A stretch of DNA of 64,000 bases from Anaerolineae bacterium (GTDB lineage: Bacteria > Chloroflexota > Anaerolineae > Aggregatilineales > Aggregatilineaceae). The stretch lies in NCBI GenBank assembly GCA_018432315.1, contig JAHDLB010000003.1, positions 62,001-126,000 of the forward strand, given 5' to 3'. The translations under genes and the position numbers were made by a program. Positions 33,579 to 44,358 of this stretch are shown in pieces; the stretch's first letter is position 1, and each line of letters opens with the position of its first letter. The notes beneath the pieces are model-generated. The model worked only from the letters and a program-made list of their open reading frames with translations, ran no database searches and was not told the origin of the DNA.

Positions 33579-34703
33579 ATGACAAAAAACCTGGCGACCG
33601 ATCTCGCCAAAATCCTTACCGAGTATTCATCCCCCGTCCAGCCGGGCGACTACGTGACCATCGCCGCCCAGCACGACACCGCCGCGCCGCTGGTCGAGGC
33701 GCTGGTCGAGGCTGTGCTGAAGCGGGGCGGGTACCCCAACGTGCAGTCGGCGGCGCTCATCTCCGCCGATTACTCGCCCTATTTCGAGCTGTTCATGCGC
33801 GAGGCGAACGACGCCCAACTCGACCACCTGGACTCGACGATCATGCACTGGGTCAACCATTCCGACGCGCTGTTCTTCATCAAGGCGCCGACCAACACCA
33901 AAGCCGTCTCTACCATCGACCCGGCGCGCATCAGCCGCTTTCGCCGGGCGATCCAGCCGTTCGGCGAGGCGTATCTCGACCGGTACGATCAGGGCGAGCT
34001 GCGCTGGACCGTCGTCGGCTGGCCGACCCAGGCCCTGGCGCAGTCCGCCGAGATGGGCCTCCGCGCCTACGAGGCGTTCGTGTACCGCGCCTGCGGGCTG
34101 GACCAGCCGGACCCGGTCGCCTACTGGACCGCGTTCCGCGAGCAGCAGGAGCGGCTGGTGGCGTGGCTGGCCGATAAGAAGCACGCCGAAGTGCGCGGCC
34201 CCGGCATCGACCTGTCATTCGACTTCGACGGGCGGCTGTGGGTGAGCTGTCACGGCGAGCTGAACTTCCCCGACGGCGAGATTTTCACCAGCCCGGTCGA
34301 GGACTCGGTCAGCGGCACGGTCGCGTTCAACTTCCCCTCGGTCTACCAGGGCTTCGAGGTGGACGGCGTGAAGCTGCGCTTCGAGGATGGCGTGGCGGTC
34401 GAAGCGTCGGCCAGCAAGGGCGAGGCGTTCCTGCTCAGCCAGCTCGACACCGACGCGGGCGGGCGCCGCCTGGGTGAGTTCGCCATCGGGACGAACATGG
34501 GCGTCCAGCAGTTGACGCGCAGCATCCTGTTCGACGAGAAGATCGGCGGCAGCATCCACATGGCGCTGGGCCGCAGCTATGCCGAGGCGAAGGGGCTCAA
34601 CCAGAGCGCCATTCACTGGGACATGGTCCACAACATGAAAGACGGCGGCGAGATCGTGATCGATGGCGAGCTGTTCTACCGGGGCGGCGAGTTCATGGTC
34701 TGA
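33579..34703 (+). CDS. M29 family aminopeptidase (374 aa)
   Basis: Thermophilic metalloprotease family (AmpS/PepS/aminopeptidase T), cytoplasmic dimers with two metal ions that release N-terminal residues. Ligand segments are visible: 'TSPVEDSVSG' (Glu), 'RLGEFAIGTN' (Glu), 'IGGSIHMALGRSY' (His), 'SAIHWDMVHNM' (His, Asp). Length is slightly shorter than typical (about 400). An extended -10 (TGC-TATAGT, 33502-33507) precedes it and the ribosome site GGCGAAGAA is modest. It stands alone, convergent with the AlbA_2 gene downstream. Confidence 0.93.
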   Translation: MTKNLATDLAKILTEYSSPVQPGDYVTIAAQHDTAAPLVEALVEAVLKRGGYPNVQSAALISADYSPYFELFMREANDAQLDHLDSTIMHWVNHSDALFFIKAPTNTKAVSTIDPARISRFRRAIQPFGEAYLDRYDQGELRWTVVGWPTQALAQSAEMGLRAYEAFVYRACGLDQPDPVAYWTAFREQQERLVAWLADKKHAEVRGPGIDLSFDFDGRLWVSCHGELNFPDGEIFTSPVEDSVSGTVAFNFPSVYQGFEVDGVKLRFEDGVAVEASASKGEAFLLSQLDTDAGGRRLGEFAIGTNMGVQQLTRSILFDEKIGGSIHMALGRSYAEAKGLNQSAIHWDMVHNMKDGGEIVIDGELFYRGGEFMV

Positions 34704-34726
34704 TCGCCCGCCTGGGGGTATGACAC

Positions 34727-36070
34727 TCACGGCATGATGTAATACGCGCTCGTGCGCGAGCCGATTTTGCGCAGCCGTCCCCGCGCCACCAGCTCGACCA
34801 GATCGCGCTGGAGCTGCTCGGGGCGGCTGTCGCTGCATAACGTGCGCAGCTCGCGCAGGGTGATGCTGCCGTGCTCGCGGACGTAGGCCAGGGCCTGGCG
34901 CTGGCGCGCGTTGAACTCGCCCGCGCCCTCGTCGCCCGCCCCGCCGGTCGCGCCCGTCCCGGCGCTGTACAGCCGGACGTTCACCCGGTACGGCCCCGTC
35001 TCGATCTCCGGCGGGCGGCAGCCGCGCCGGTCCATGCTCGCCATCAGGCTGATGATGCCCTGGCCCGGCTCCGGAATGTAGCCCCAGTGAAACAGCGCCC
35101 AGGCCAGCCGCGGGTTGCGGCTGAACCGCCCGTTGATCAGGTGCTCCATCGTCATGAAGCCGGGCAGCCCGCCGGGGCTGGTGACGTCCAGCCGGTCGGG
35201 ACGCATTGTCACCGTGATCCCCTCGCCGCGCAGCCGGTAGTCGCGGTGGCACACCGCGTTGACCAGTGCCTCGCGCACGGCCAGCGGCACGAACTGCTCC
35301 GGGATGTCAGCCTCGCTGTCGGCCCGCATCTGCTGGCTGACCTGCTCCCACACGCGCTCGACGATCTGCGTCACCGTCCCGCCGATGGTGCGCTCGAACG
35401 CGACGTGATTCCCGCCGACCATCCGCACGAAGCGCGCGCCGCTGGCAGGCAGCCAGCGCTGCGGGTCGCGCCCGAACAGCAACATCCCGGCCACCGTCAC
35501 GCGGTAGTCGGGCGTGACCGCGCCCATCTTGATCAGCAGGTCGTCCTGGCCGCCCGCCGGCGACTGCCCCAGGCGGCCCCGGCGGTGGAACAGGAAATCG
35601 GCCACCAGGTTGGGGTCCAGGCTGCCGGGCGTGGCGCCGGGCACCGGCTCGGCCTCGAACTCGCCGTTCGTCCGGGTGGAGAGCAGTTGGCGGATCTCGG
35701 CGCCGTTGAGCACGCGGTTGCCGCGCGCCGCGCGGACCGTCACCTGCCCGTCGTGCAGGGCGTGGACCTTCCGCCCGCGCGGGATCGCCAGCGCGAGCAC
35801 CGGCCCGGCGGGGGTGATCACCATCTGGCGAAAGGCGAACGTGATCGGGGGCGTGCAGCGTTCGGCGGCCTGCTGGAGCGCCTGGTCCAGCGCGGGACCG
35901 TCGGGCAGGGCGGTGGCCGCGCCGCGCTCGTCGAGGCCCACGATCAGCACGCCGCCATCGGTATTGGCGAGCGCGACCGCCGACGCGGCGATGGCGTCGG
36001 GGTCCGGATCGGGGACGAAAGCCTGGAGGGGTCCAGGCCCGGCCTGTAGGGTGATGGGATACGTGAGCAT
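34727..36070 (-). CDS. AlbA_2 (Schlafen-type)/HATPase_c_4 transcriptional regulator-like protein (447 aa)
   Basis: An N-terminal AlbA_2 domain ('ALANTDGGVLIVGLDERG', about residues 30-125) is followed by a HATPase_c_4 region (about 220-360: 'EALVNAVCHRDYRLRGEGITV', 'SPGGLPGFMTMEHLINGRFSRNP') and a C-terminal winged helix (about 390-447: 'RQALAYVREHGSITLRELRTL'). Such proteins are annotated as ATP-binding regulators or 'RecG-like' and often accompany defence or stress genes. They are not helicases. The gene is solitary. A poorly conserved acidic/Gly-rich linker precedes the winged helix. Role unknown. Confidence 0.85.
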   Translation of the reverse strand: MLTYPITLQAGPGPLQAFVPDPDPDAIAASAVALANTDGGVLIVGLDERGAATALPDGPALDQALQQAAERCTPPITFAFRQMVITPAGPVLALAIPRGRKVHALHDGQVTVRAARGNRVLNGAEIRQLLSTRTNGEFEAEPVPGATPGSLDPNLVADFLFHRRGRLGQSPAGGQDDLLIKMGAVTPDYRVTVAGMLLFGRDPQRWLPASGARFVRMVGGNHVAFERTIGGTVTQIVERVWEQVSQQMRADSEADIPEQFVPLAVREALVNAVCHRDYRLRGEGITVTMRPDRLDVTSPGGLPGFMTMEHLINGRFSRNPRLAWALFHWGYIPEPGQGIISLMASMDRRGCRPPEIETGPYRVNVRLYSAGTGATGGAGDEGAGEFNARQRQALAYVREHGSITLRELRTLCSDSRPEQLQRDLVELVARGRLRKIGSRTSAYYIMP

Positions 36071-36217
36071 GGCCCCAGTGTACGACAGGCCGCCCGGTTT
36101 AGCCAGGGTTTGGCGCGCAGGTTTGAGAAATCGAACGGATGATCGGCGATGCCCACCAGCACGAGGGCGCAGTGGGCATCGAGAGGGCCAGATTGTGGCG
36201 GCGAACCGGCGGAATGG

Positions 36218-38854
<2,637 letters not shown>

Positions 38855-38908
38855 AAATGAATGTCCTGTGTTTGTGTGACGGTCCAGCCAGCTTCCGTCT
38901 GAATCAGT

Positions 38909-39036
38909 CGGGCGACCTGGGGGAAAACGCGGGTCGCCCGGTGGTCATCAATATCCGCGTAGGGCCAGCGCCAGCCCGGTCGATAAGGCTATGGGAGCAG
39001 GTATCTTGCCCCGCAATTGTGATACTGTAAATTATA
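38909..39036 (-). promoter_or_regulatory. gyrA leader: hairpin and -10 element
   Basis: On the complement, TATAAT (39036-39031) is a consensus -10 with a poor -35 (TTCGCC, 18 bp upstream), as is common for supercoiling-sensitive gyrase promoters. The leader of about 170 nt contains a perfect 9-bp hairpin, CGGGCGACC/GGTCGCCCG at 38909-38917 and 38932-38940, about 55 bases upstream of the start codon. No T-run follows it. Confidence 0.55.
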
Positions 39037-39101
39037 GCGCAAGGGGCCGTTTTGGGCGAATTTCGGTGGGGGTGGCGGGCCGCGCCGCGCGGGCGCCGGA
39101 A

Positions 39102-39530
39102 TCAGCCCTGGTGAGCGAAAAATTGAGGCTCGCGCCCGGGGTTCGAGGCCGCGAACAGGATGTCGTACGGCAGGCGCTTGGCCGCCGACATGATCAGGAC
39201 GGCCATCTCGTCGGTGCGGCTGCGCGCCCCGCAGATGATCACCCGCCGGACCGCCGGGCTGATCACGCTGCGCCGCATCAATGCCGCCAGCGGCAGCCGG
39301 CCCTCGGTGCGGGTGAGATCGTACACGATCGTCACCCCCTCAGCGCCGGGCCGCTCGTCGACGAGCTTGTGCGTCTGGTCGATCAGCGCCGGAATCGCCG
39401 TGAGATCGGCCAGCAGCGAGCCGGACACGCGGACGTGCAAGACGGGCAGCGGGTTGGAGGTGTCCCAGTGATAGGTGATGTGATACTCCACGGTGGTGAT
39501 ATCCTGCGATGCTGCGATAATGGTATCCAT
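39102..39530 (-). CDS. Hypothetical STAS/SpoIIAA-like protein (142 aa)
   Basis: No firm family. The alternation 'PLPVLHVRVSGSLLADLTAIPALIDQ', 'GVTIVYDLTRTEGRLPLAALMRR' and 'RRVIICGARSRTDEMAVLIMSAAKRL' predicts a beta-alpha-beta sandwich of the size and order of SpoIIAA-like or STAS domains, which act in protein-protein regulation. No phosphorylation Ser is obvious. It is upstream of gyrA on the same strand but about 250 bp away and with its own gyrA promoter in between. Confidence 0.65.
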   Translation of the reverse strand: MDTIIAASQDITTVEYHITYHWDTSNPLPVLHVRVSGSLLADLTAIPALIDQTHKLVDERPGAEGVTIVYDLTRTEGRLPLAALMRRSVISPAVRRVIICGARSRTDEMAVLIMSAAKRLPYDILFAASNPGREPQFFAHQG

Positions 39531-39562
39531 TGTACCGGAAAAATCATTTATCTAATAGCCAA

Positions 39563-40246
39563 ATGGGTACAGAAAGAATGAAGATTCCATCGAGCGAGCC
39601 GGTGCCGGGCTGGCTGTGGTGCGGCGCGCTGGCGGGGGTGGTGCTCGTCGTGCTGGTGGTGGCGGTCGGGGCGATCGTCCTGGCGCGGGGCGTCGCCGAT
39701 CCGCCGGTGGCCGGGCCGGTCGTCTGGGCGGATGTGGCGCTGGCCTGGGCGGGCGGGCCGCAGCGCGAAACGCGCGCGGGCGCGGGGGAATGGTTCACCG
39801 CGCCGCCCCCGGCGCGCGTGCCGGGCGACGCGTTCACGCTGGCAGTCCGCGCCCGGCTGGCCGCCGGGTCCGATCCCGGCGCGGCGTGGGGCGTGTGGCT
39901 GGACACGGACGACGGGGCGCGGATGGTCTACGCCGTCAGCGGGGACGGCTACGTGACGACGCGGCGCTGCCCGGTCCCGGCTCCGCGCGACATCAGCGCG
40001 TGCCCCGCGGCCCAGCCCGAATGGCGCTGGATGCCCTATCCCCGCGTCGCGCCGCCGGGCGAGCCGAACACGATCGCGCTGCACCGCGAGCCGTCCGGCG
40101 CGATCCGGCTGCGGCTGAACGGCGAAAAGCTCGGCGCGGCGCCGGTCGGGCTGGCGGGCGACTGGGGCGTGTGGGTGCTCGGCGGGCGCGCAGGCCCGGC
40201 GAGCCTCACCTGGGAGTCGGCTGAGCTGCGCGCCCGGCGAAACTGA
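39563..40246 (+). CDS. Hypothetical membrane-anchored concanavalin-like protein (227 aa)
   Basis: One N-terminal span (about 16-42) anchors a beta-rich extracytoplasmic domain. The blocks 'PGDAFTLAVRARLAAGSDPGAAWGVWL', 'MVYAVSGDGYVTTRR' and 'NTIALHREPSGAIRLRLNGEKLG' resemble laminin-G/concanavalin-like lectin folds that recur in Chloroflexi surface proteins. Two Cys residues may pair. Start is uncertain (39563 or 39578); neither has a convincing ribosome site. It is convergent with trpB. Confidence 0.65.
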   Translation: MGTERMKIPSSEPVPGWLWCGALAGVVLVVLVVAVGAIVLARGVADPPVAGPVVWADVALAWAGGPQRETRAGAGEWFTAPPPARVPGDAFTLAVRARLAAGSDPGAAWGVWLDTDDGARMVYAVSGDGYVTTRRCPVPAPRDISACPAAQPEWRWMPYPRVAPPGEPNTIALHREPSGAIRLRLNGEKLGAAPVGLAGDWGVWVLGGRAGPASLTWESAELRARRN

Positions 40247-40302
40247 GGCGATGCCGGTCTGCCGCCTGCTGCCTGGCACCGCCTCGCTTCACGCACGGCG
40301 GG

Positions 40303-41694
40303 CTAATCGCCCACGCCCAGCGCGGCCTCGTCCACCTGGGGCATGCGCGTCTGCGCGTCGGCTACCGCCTCGACCGGGTAATCGTAGTCTTCCAGGTCGC
40401 CCTCGAAATAGCGATCGTAGGACAGCATGTCGAAGTGCCCGTGCCCGCTCAGGTTGAACAGGATCACGCGCTCCTCGCCGGCGGCTTTGGCTTCCAGCGC
40501 CTCGTCGATCGCGGCGCGGATGGCGTGCGCGCTCTCCGGGGCGGGGATGTGCCCCTCGTGGCGGGCGAACAGGACCGCGGCCTCGAAAATGCTGTTCTGG
40601 TGGTAGGCTTTGGCTTCGACGATGCCTTCCTCGTGCAGCAGCGACATGAGCGGCGCCATGCCGTGATAACGCAAACCGCCCGCGTGGATGCCCGGCGGGA
40701 CGAAGTCGTGACCCAGGGTGTGCATCTTGACCAGCGGCGTCATGCCGACCGTGTCGCCGAAGTCGTAAGCGTAGACGCCGCGTGTCATGCTGGGGCAGGC
40801 GGTCGGTTCGGCGGCCAGGAAACGCGTCCGGTGCCCGTTGGACAGCCGCTCGCGCACGAAGGGAATGATCAGCCCGGCCATGTTGCTGCCGCCGCCCGCG
40901 CAGCCGATCACGACGTCGGGATAGTCGTCGGCCTGCGCCATCTGGAGCAGCGCCTCCTCGCCGACGATCGTCTGGTGCAGCAGCACGTGGTTGAGCACGC
41001 TGCCCAGCGAGTATTTCACGTCGTTGTTCTTGGCCGCGACCTCGACCGCCTCGCTGATGGCGATCCCCAGGCTGCCGGGCGTGTCCGGGTCCTTTGCCAG
41101 GATGCTGCGCCCGGCCTCGGTCAGGTTGGTCGGGCTGGCGTGGACCGTCGCGCCGTAAGCCTGCATCATGCTGCGGCGAAACGGTTTCTGGTGGTAGCTG
41201 ACTTTGACCATGAAGACCTCGATCGCGATCCCGAAGAACGCGCCGGCCATCGCCAGCGACGATCCCCACTGGCCCGCGCCGGTTTCGGTGGCGACCCGCT
41301 TGACGCCTTCCTGCTGGTTGTAAAACAGTTGGGCGACGGCGGTGTTGGGCTTGTGGCTGCCCACCGGGCTGACGCCTTCGTACTTGTAGTAGATGCGCGC
41401 CGGGGTGTCCAGCGCCTTTTCCAACTGGCGCGCGCGGTAGAGCGGGCTGGGGCGCCACTGGGCGTACACGCGGCGCACCGGGTCCGGGATCTCGATGTAG
41501 CGCTCCTGGCTCATCTCCTGCGCGATGAGCGCCATCGGGAACAGCGGCGCGAGATCGTCCGGGGTGACGGGTTTCTTCGTGCCCGGGTGCAGCACCGGGG
41601 AGAGCGGGCGCGGCAGGTCCGGCAGGATGTTGTACCAGGCGCGCGGCATGTCGGTTTCGGCCAGAACGTATTTGGTGTGCAGTTTGTCGACCAT
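40303..41694 (-). CDS. trpB: Tryptophan synthase beta chain, TrpB2 type (463 aa)
   Basis: A PLP enzyme that joins indole and serine to tryptophan. The longer TrpB2 subfamily is indicated by the N-terminal extension with '[11 protein letters not shown]' and by length about 460. The PLP Lys is K115 in 'GSHKPNTA', the phosphate-binding Gly cluster is '[11 protein letters not shown]' and the catalytic 'TETGAGQWG' loop is present. No trpA neighbours it, so it may salvage indole or work with a distant TrpA. It has its own Trp T-box leader and promoter. CAAAGGAG precedes the ATG. Confidence 0.96.
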   Translation of the reverse strand: MVDKLHTKYVLAETDMPRAWYNILPDLPRPLSPVLHPGTKKPVTPDDLAPLFPMALIAQEMSQERYIEIPDPVRRVYAQWRPSPLYRARQLEKALDTPARIYYKYEGVSPVGSHKPNTAVAQLFYNQQEGVKRVATETGAGQWGSSLAMAGAFFGIAIEVFMVKVSYHQKPFRRSMMQAYGATVHASPTNLTEAGRSILAKDPDTPGSLGIAISEAVEVAAKNNDVKYSLGSVLNHVLLHQTIVGEEALLQMAQADDYPDVVIGCAGGGSNMAGLIIPFVRERLSNGHRTRFLAAEPTACPSMTRGVYAYDFGDTVGMTPLVKMHTLGHDFVPPGIHAGGLRYHGMAPLMSLLHEEGIVEAKAYHQNSIFEAAVLFARHEGHIPAPESAHAIRAAIDEALEAKAAGEERVILFNLSGHGHFDMLSYDRYFEGDLEDYDYPVEAVADAQTRMPQVDEAALGVGD

Positions 41695-42056
41695 CCTATG
41701 CTCCTTTGTGTGGATTTGTCCGATGCATCAAGCCGGTCAGCGGCGGGGGGAGCGGAATCAAAACGCCCGTCCCCAAAACGGTCAGGGACGAGCGCTGGCG
41801 ATCAGGCCCGTGGTGCCACCCTGGTTAGGCCGGCTCTGCCCGATTCAACGAAAAAATCCGCCGGTGATGGCGGAAAGCAGCGGGCCAGCCTCACTCATTG
41901 CGCCCGGATAACGGCGGCGAACCCGGCGCGGCATTGCCTCCGCGCGACTCCCCGGCCCATTCGGCTGCGCCGTGACCCGTTCCGCCCTCTCAGCCGGTGA
42001 GGCGGTTTTCTGTCCGGCGCTGCGCAGCGTACTTTTCCGGTTCAGCGTCGTTACCG
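41695..42056 (-). promoter_or_regulatory. Tryptophan T-box riboswitch leader of trpB
   Basis: On the complement, the antiterminator motif AGGGTGGCACCACG lies at 41822-41809; its TGGC bulge pairs with a GCCA tRNA end, as in tRNA-Trp. Stem I is recognisable: AGTAC, then GCTGCGC pairing with GCGCAGC, then CGAATGG, giving an AGTA turn opposite a GAA-TGG specifier (TGG at 41959-41957, codon for Trp). A terminator hairpin GCTCGTCCC/GGGGACGGGC followed by GTTTTGATT lies at 41793-41755. Uncharged tRNA-Trp would favour readthrough into trpB. Confidence 0.93.
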
Positions 42057-42060
42057 TTTT

Positions 42061-42089
42061 ATGTTAGGCGCTAATGATAGTCTTGTCAA
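42061..42089 (-). promoter_or_regulatory. trpB promoter
   Basis: On the complement, TTGACA (42089-42084) and TAACAT (42066-42061) are spaced 17 bp, placing the start near 42054, just before stem I of the T-box. It lies in the short gap after plsC, so trpB is separately transcribed. Confidence 0.85.
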
Positions 42090-42116
42090 GCACATGGCCG
42101 GGCGCCGCGGTGGGGA

Positions 42117-42803
42117 TCAGCACACGATCTGCGCCATCTCCTCGATCAGCGGGTTGCCCCGGTAGTGCCCGTGATACTGCTCCGGCAGCAGGGCGGCGAT
42201 GGCGCACATGATGCGCTCGGTGTATTCGTCGAGCTGGTCGCCCTTGGCCCGGCCTTCGGGCAGGCGGAAGGGCTTGCCGAAGCGCGCCGTCACCAGCGGG
42301 CGCGGATGCTTGAGGATCTTCTCCGTGCCCCACACCGCGCCGGGCACGATCGGCACGTTGGTCCGCGTGGCGATGAACGCCGGGCCGGGACGCCCCTCGA
42401 TCAACTGGCCGGTACGGCTGCGCGTGCCTTCGGGCGCGATCGCCAGCGGCACGCCGCCCTTCAGCACCTTGATCGCGGCTTTCAGCGCCTCGTGATCGGC
42501 GGAGAACTGCGTCACCCAGAGGATCGGGTACAGCTCGAACAGCGGCTCCATCCACGTGCCGCGATACTTGCGCGCCGCCAGCCCGACCGTGCCGAACGGC
42601 ACCGGGATGTTCATCGCCGGGATGTCGAAGTAGCTCAGGTGGTTGGACACCACCATGTAGGGCGGCTCCGGTAAATTCTCTTTGCCCACGACGCGGTAGC
42701 GGCACACCAAAAACAAGAGGAAGCGTGAAAACGGAACGGCCAGCCGCGATTGGCCCGAAGCAGGCCAGTCCGGGGGCATTCCGGGCGGGGGAGTACTGGG
42801 CAT
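42117..42803 (-). CDS. plsC: 1-acyl-sn-glycerol-3-phosphate acyltransferase-like protein (228 aa)
   Basis: PlsC acylates lysophosphatidate in phospholipid synthesis. The catalytic HX4D motif is 'NHLSYFD' and the phosphate-binding motif is 'PEGTRSRTG', with 'VPIVPGAVWGTEKIL' following. An N-terminal hydrophobic segment ('FSRFLLFLVCRYRVVG') attaches it to the membrane. The ATG at 42803 has AGGAG nine bases upstream; a longer frame to 42887 is possible. The gene diverges from mvaA; a role in lysophospholipid or other acyl transfer is equally possible since paralogues are common. Confidence 0.9.
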   Translation of the reverse strand: MPSTPPPGMPPDWPASGQSRLAVPFSRFLLFLVCRYRVVGKENLPEPPYMVVSNHLSYFDIPAMNIPVPFGTVGLAARKYRGTWMEPLFELYPILWVTQFSADHEALKAAIKVLKGGVPLAIAPEGTRSRTGQLIEGRPGPAFIATRTNVPIVPGAVWGTEKILKHPRPLVTARFGKPFRLPEGRAKGDQLDEYTERIMCAIAALLPEQYHGHYRGNPLIEEMAQIVC

Positions 42804-42934
42804 CTCGTTCGTCTCCTGGTTACGGGGCCAGCATACCCCAGGCGGTGGGCGGGATGCAAATTCGTTCCGGTAGGTATTGAGAGCCATTCGCTGGTACGAT
42901 AGGCTCAGTGTGTCCTGCTGGAAAGGGAAAACCG

Positions 42935-44239
42935 ATGACAGACGAGCACAAACAACGCCGGACGTCGCGCCTGCCCGGCTTTTACAAGCTGCCGCTGGCC
43001 GAGCGCGCCGCGATGGTCGCGCAGTGGGCCGGCCTGGATCGCAACGATCAGGCTGTGCTGCTGGGCCTCGCCGGTTTGAGCGCCACGCAGGCCGATCACC
43101 TGATCGAGAACGTGATCGGCGTGCACGCGCTGCCGCTGGGCGTGGCGACCAACTTCCTGGTTAACGGCCAGGATTACCTGATCCCGATGGTGGTCGAGGA
43201 GCCGAGCATCGTCGCCGGGGTGAGCTTCGCCGCCCGGCTGGCGCGCGGTGGGGGCGGGTTCGTCGCCGCGACCGACGATCCGGTGATGATCGGCCAGATC
43301 CAGGTGCTGGACGTGGACAACGTCTACGCGGCGGCGGGGCGTGTGTGGGACGCGCGTGAGCGCCTGCTGGAAGACGCCAACTGCTGCGACCGCACGATGG
43401 TCAAGCTGGGCGGCGGCGCGCGCGGGCTGGAGCTGCGCCCGTTCCCCGACACGCCCGCCGGGCCGATGCTGGTGATTCACGTGCTGTTCGACGTGCGCGA
43501 CGCGATGGGCGCCAACGCGATCAATACCGTCTGCGAGCAACTGGCCCCGACCGTCGAGGCGCTGACCGGCGGGCGCGTGAACCTGCGCATCCTGAGCAAC
43601 CTGGCCGACCGGCGCAAAGCGTCCGCTTCGTGCACCATCCCGGCGGACGCGCTGAAGGCGGGCGATCTGCCGGGCGCGGAGGTGGCGCGGGCCATCGTCG
43701 AGGCGGCAGCCCTGGCCGAGATCGATCCCTACCGGGCCGCGACGCACAACAAGGGCGTGATGAACGGCATGGACGCGGTCGCCATCGCCACCGGCAACGA
43801 CTGGCGCGGCCTGGAGGCGGGCGCTCACGCCTGGGCGGCGCGCGGCGGGCGCTACACGTCCCTGACGCGCTGGTGGCAGGACGAGAAGGGGGACCTGCGC
43901 GGCAGCATCGAGCTGCCGGTGGCGGTGGGCATCGTCGGCGGGACGACCCGCGCGCACCCGACCGCCCAGGTGGCGCTCAAGATCCTGGGCGTGGAGTCCG
44001 CCGCGGAACTGGCGGGCGTGATGGCCGCGGTGGGGCTGGCGCAGAACCTGGCCGCGCTGCGCGCCCTGGCGACCGAGGGCATCCAGCGCGGGCACATGAG
44101 CCTGCACGCGCGGCAGGTGGCGCTGGCGGCGGGCGCGTCCGGCGCGGAGGTGGCGACCGTCGCCGGGCGGATGGTCGAGGAGGGGGCGATCTCAGCCGAG
44201 CGCGCCGCCGATCTGCTCGCTGCGCTGCGGGGGAGTTGA
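42935..44239 (+). CDS. mvaA: Class II hydroxymethylglutaryl-CoA reductase (434 aa)
   Basis: Reduces HMG-CoA to mevalonate (or runs in reverse in catabolism), a step of the mevalonate route to isoprenoids. Family blocks: 'HLIENVIGVHALPLGVATNFLVNG' in short parts (catalytic Glu in ENVIG), 'AATHNKGVMNGMDAVAIATGND' (Lys and Asp), and 'HMSLHARQVALAAGA' with the catalytic His. Length is right for class II. GAAAGGG precedes the ATG at 42935. It stands alone. Other mevalonate genes are not in view. Use of mevalonate rather than the MEP pathway is known in some Chloroflexota. Confidence 0.95.
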   Translation: MTDEHKQRRTSRLPGFYKLPLAERAAMVAQWAGLDRNDQAVLLGLAGLSATQADHLIENVIGVHALPLGVATNFLVNGQDYLIPMVVEEPSIVAGVSFAARLARGGGGFVAATDDPVMIGQIQVLDVDNVYAAAGRVWDARERLLEDANCCDRTMVKLGGGARGLELRPFPDTPAGPMLVIHVLFDVRDAMGANAINTVCEQLAPTVEALTGGRVNLRILSNLADRRKASASCTIPADALKAGDLPGAEVARAIVEAAALAEIDPYRAATHNKGVMNGMDAVAIATGNDWRGLEAGAHAWAARGGRYTSLTRWWQDEKGDLRGSIELPVAVGIVGGTTRAHPTAQVALKILGVESAAELAGVMAAVGLAQNLAALRALATEGIQRGHMSLHARQVALAAGASGAEVATVAGRMVEEGAISAERAADLLAALRGS

Positions 44240-44295
44240 CCAGTAGTCGGGATTCCGTCCCCTTTGCGTAGTAGGAGTGAGGCGGGACTATCAGT

Positions 44296-44301
44296 TATAA
44301 T
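44296..44301 (+). promoter_or_regulatory. -10 element upstream of PA14-SH3b gene 1
   Basis: A consensus TATAAT about 57 bases before the start codon, with no recognisable -35. Confidence 0.45.
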
Positions 44302-44358
44302 ATTAATTGGACGGATAATGTCCTACCGACAGTGAAAGGCACCAAAGGAGTGTGCAGC

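Noticed and set aside
38909-38940. gyrA leader hairpin as a terminator or riboswitch
   Set aside because: No T-run follows and no conserved aptamer pattern is visible; kept only as a leader hairpin.
41740-42060. Protein-coding gene in the trpB leader
   Set aside because: The open frames there overlap the T-box structure, whose motifs explain the sequence.
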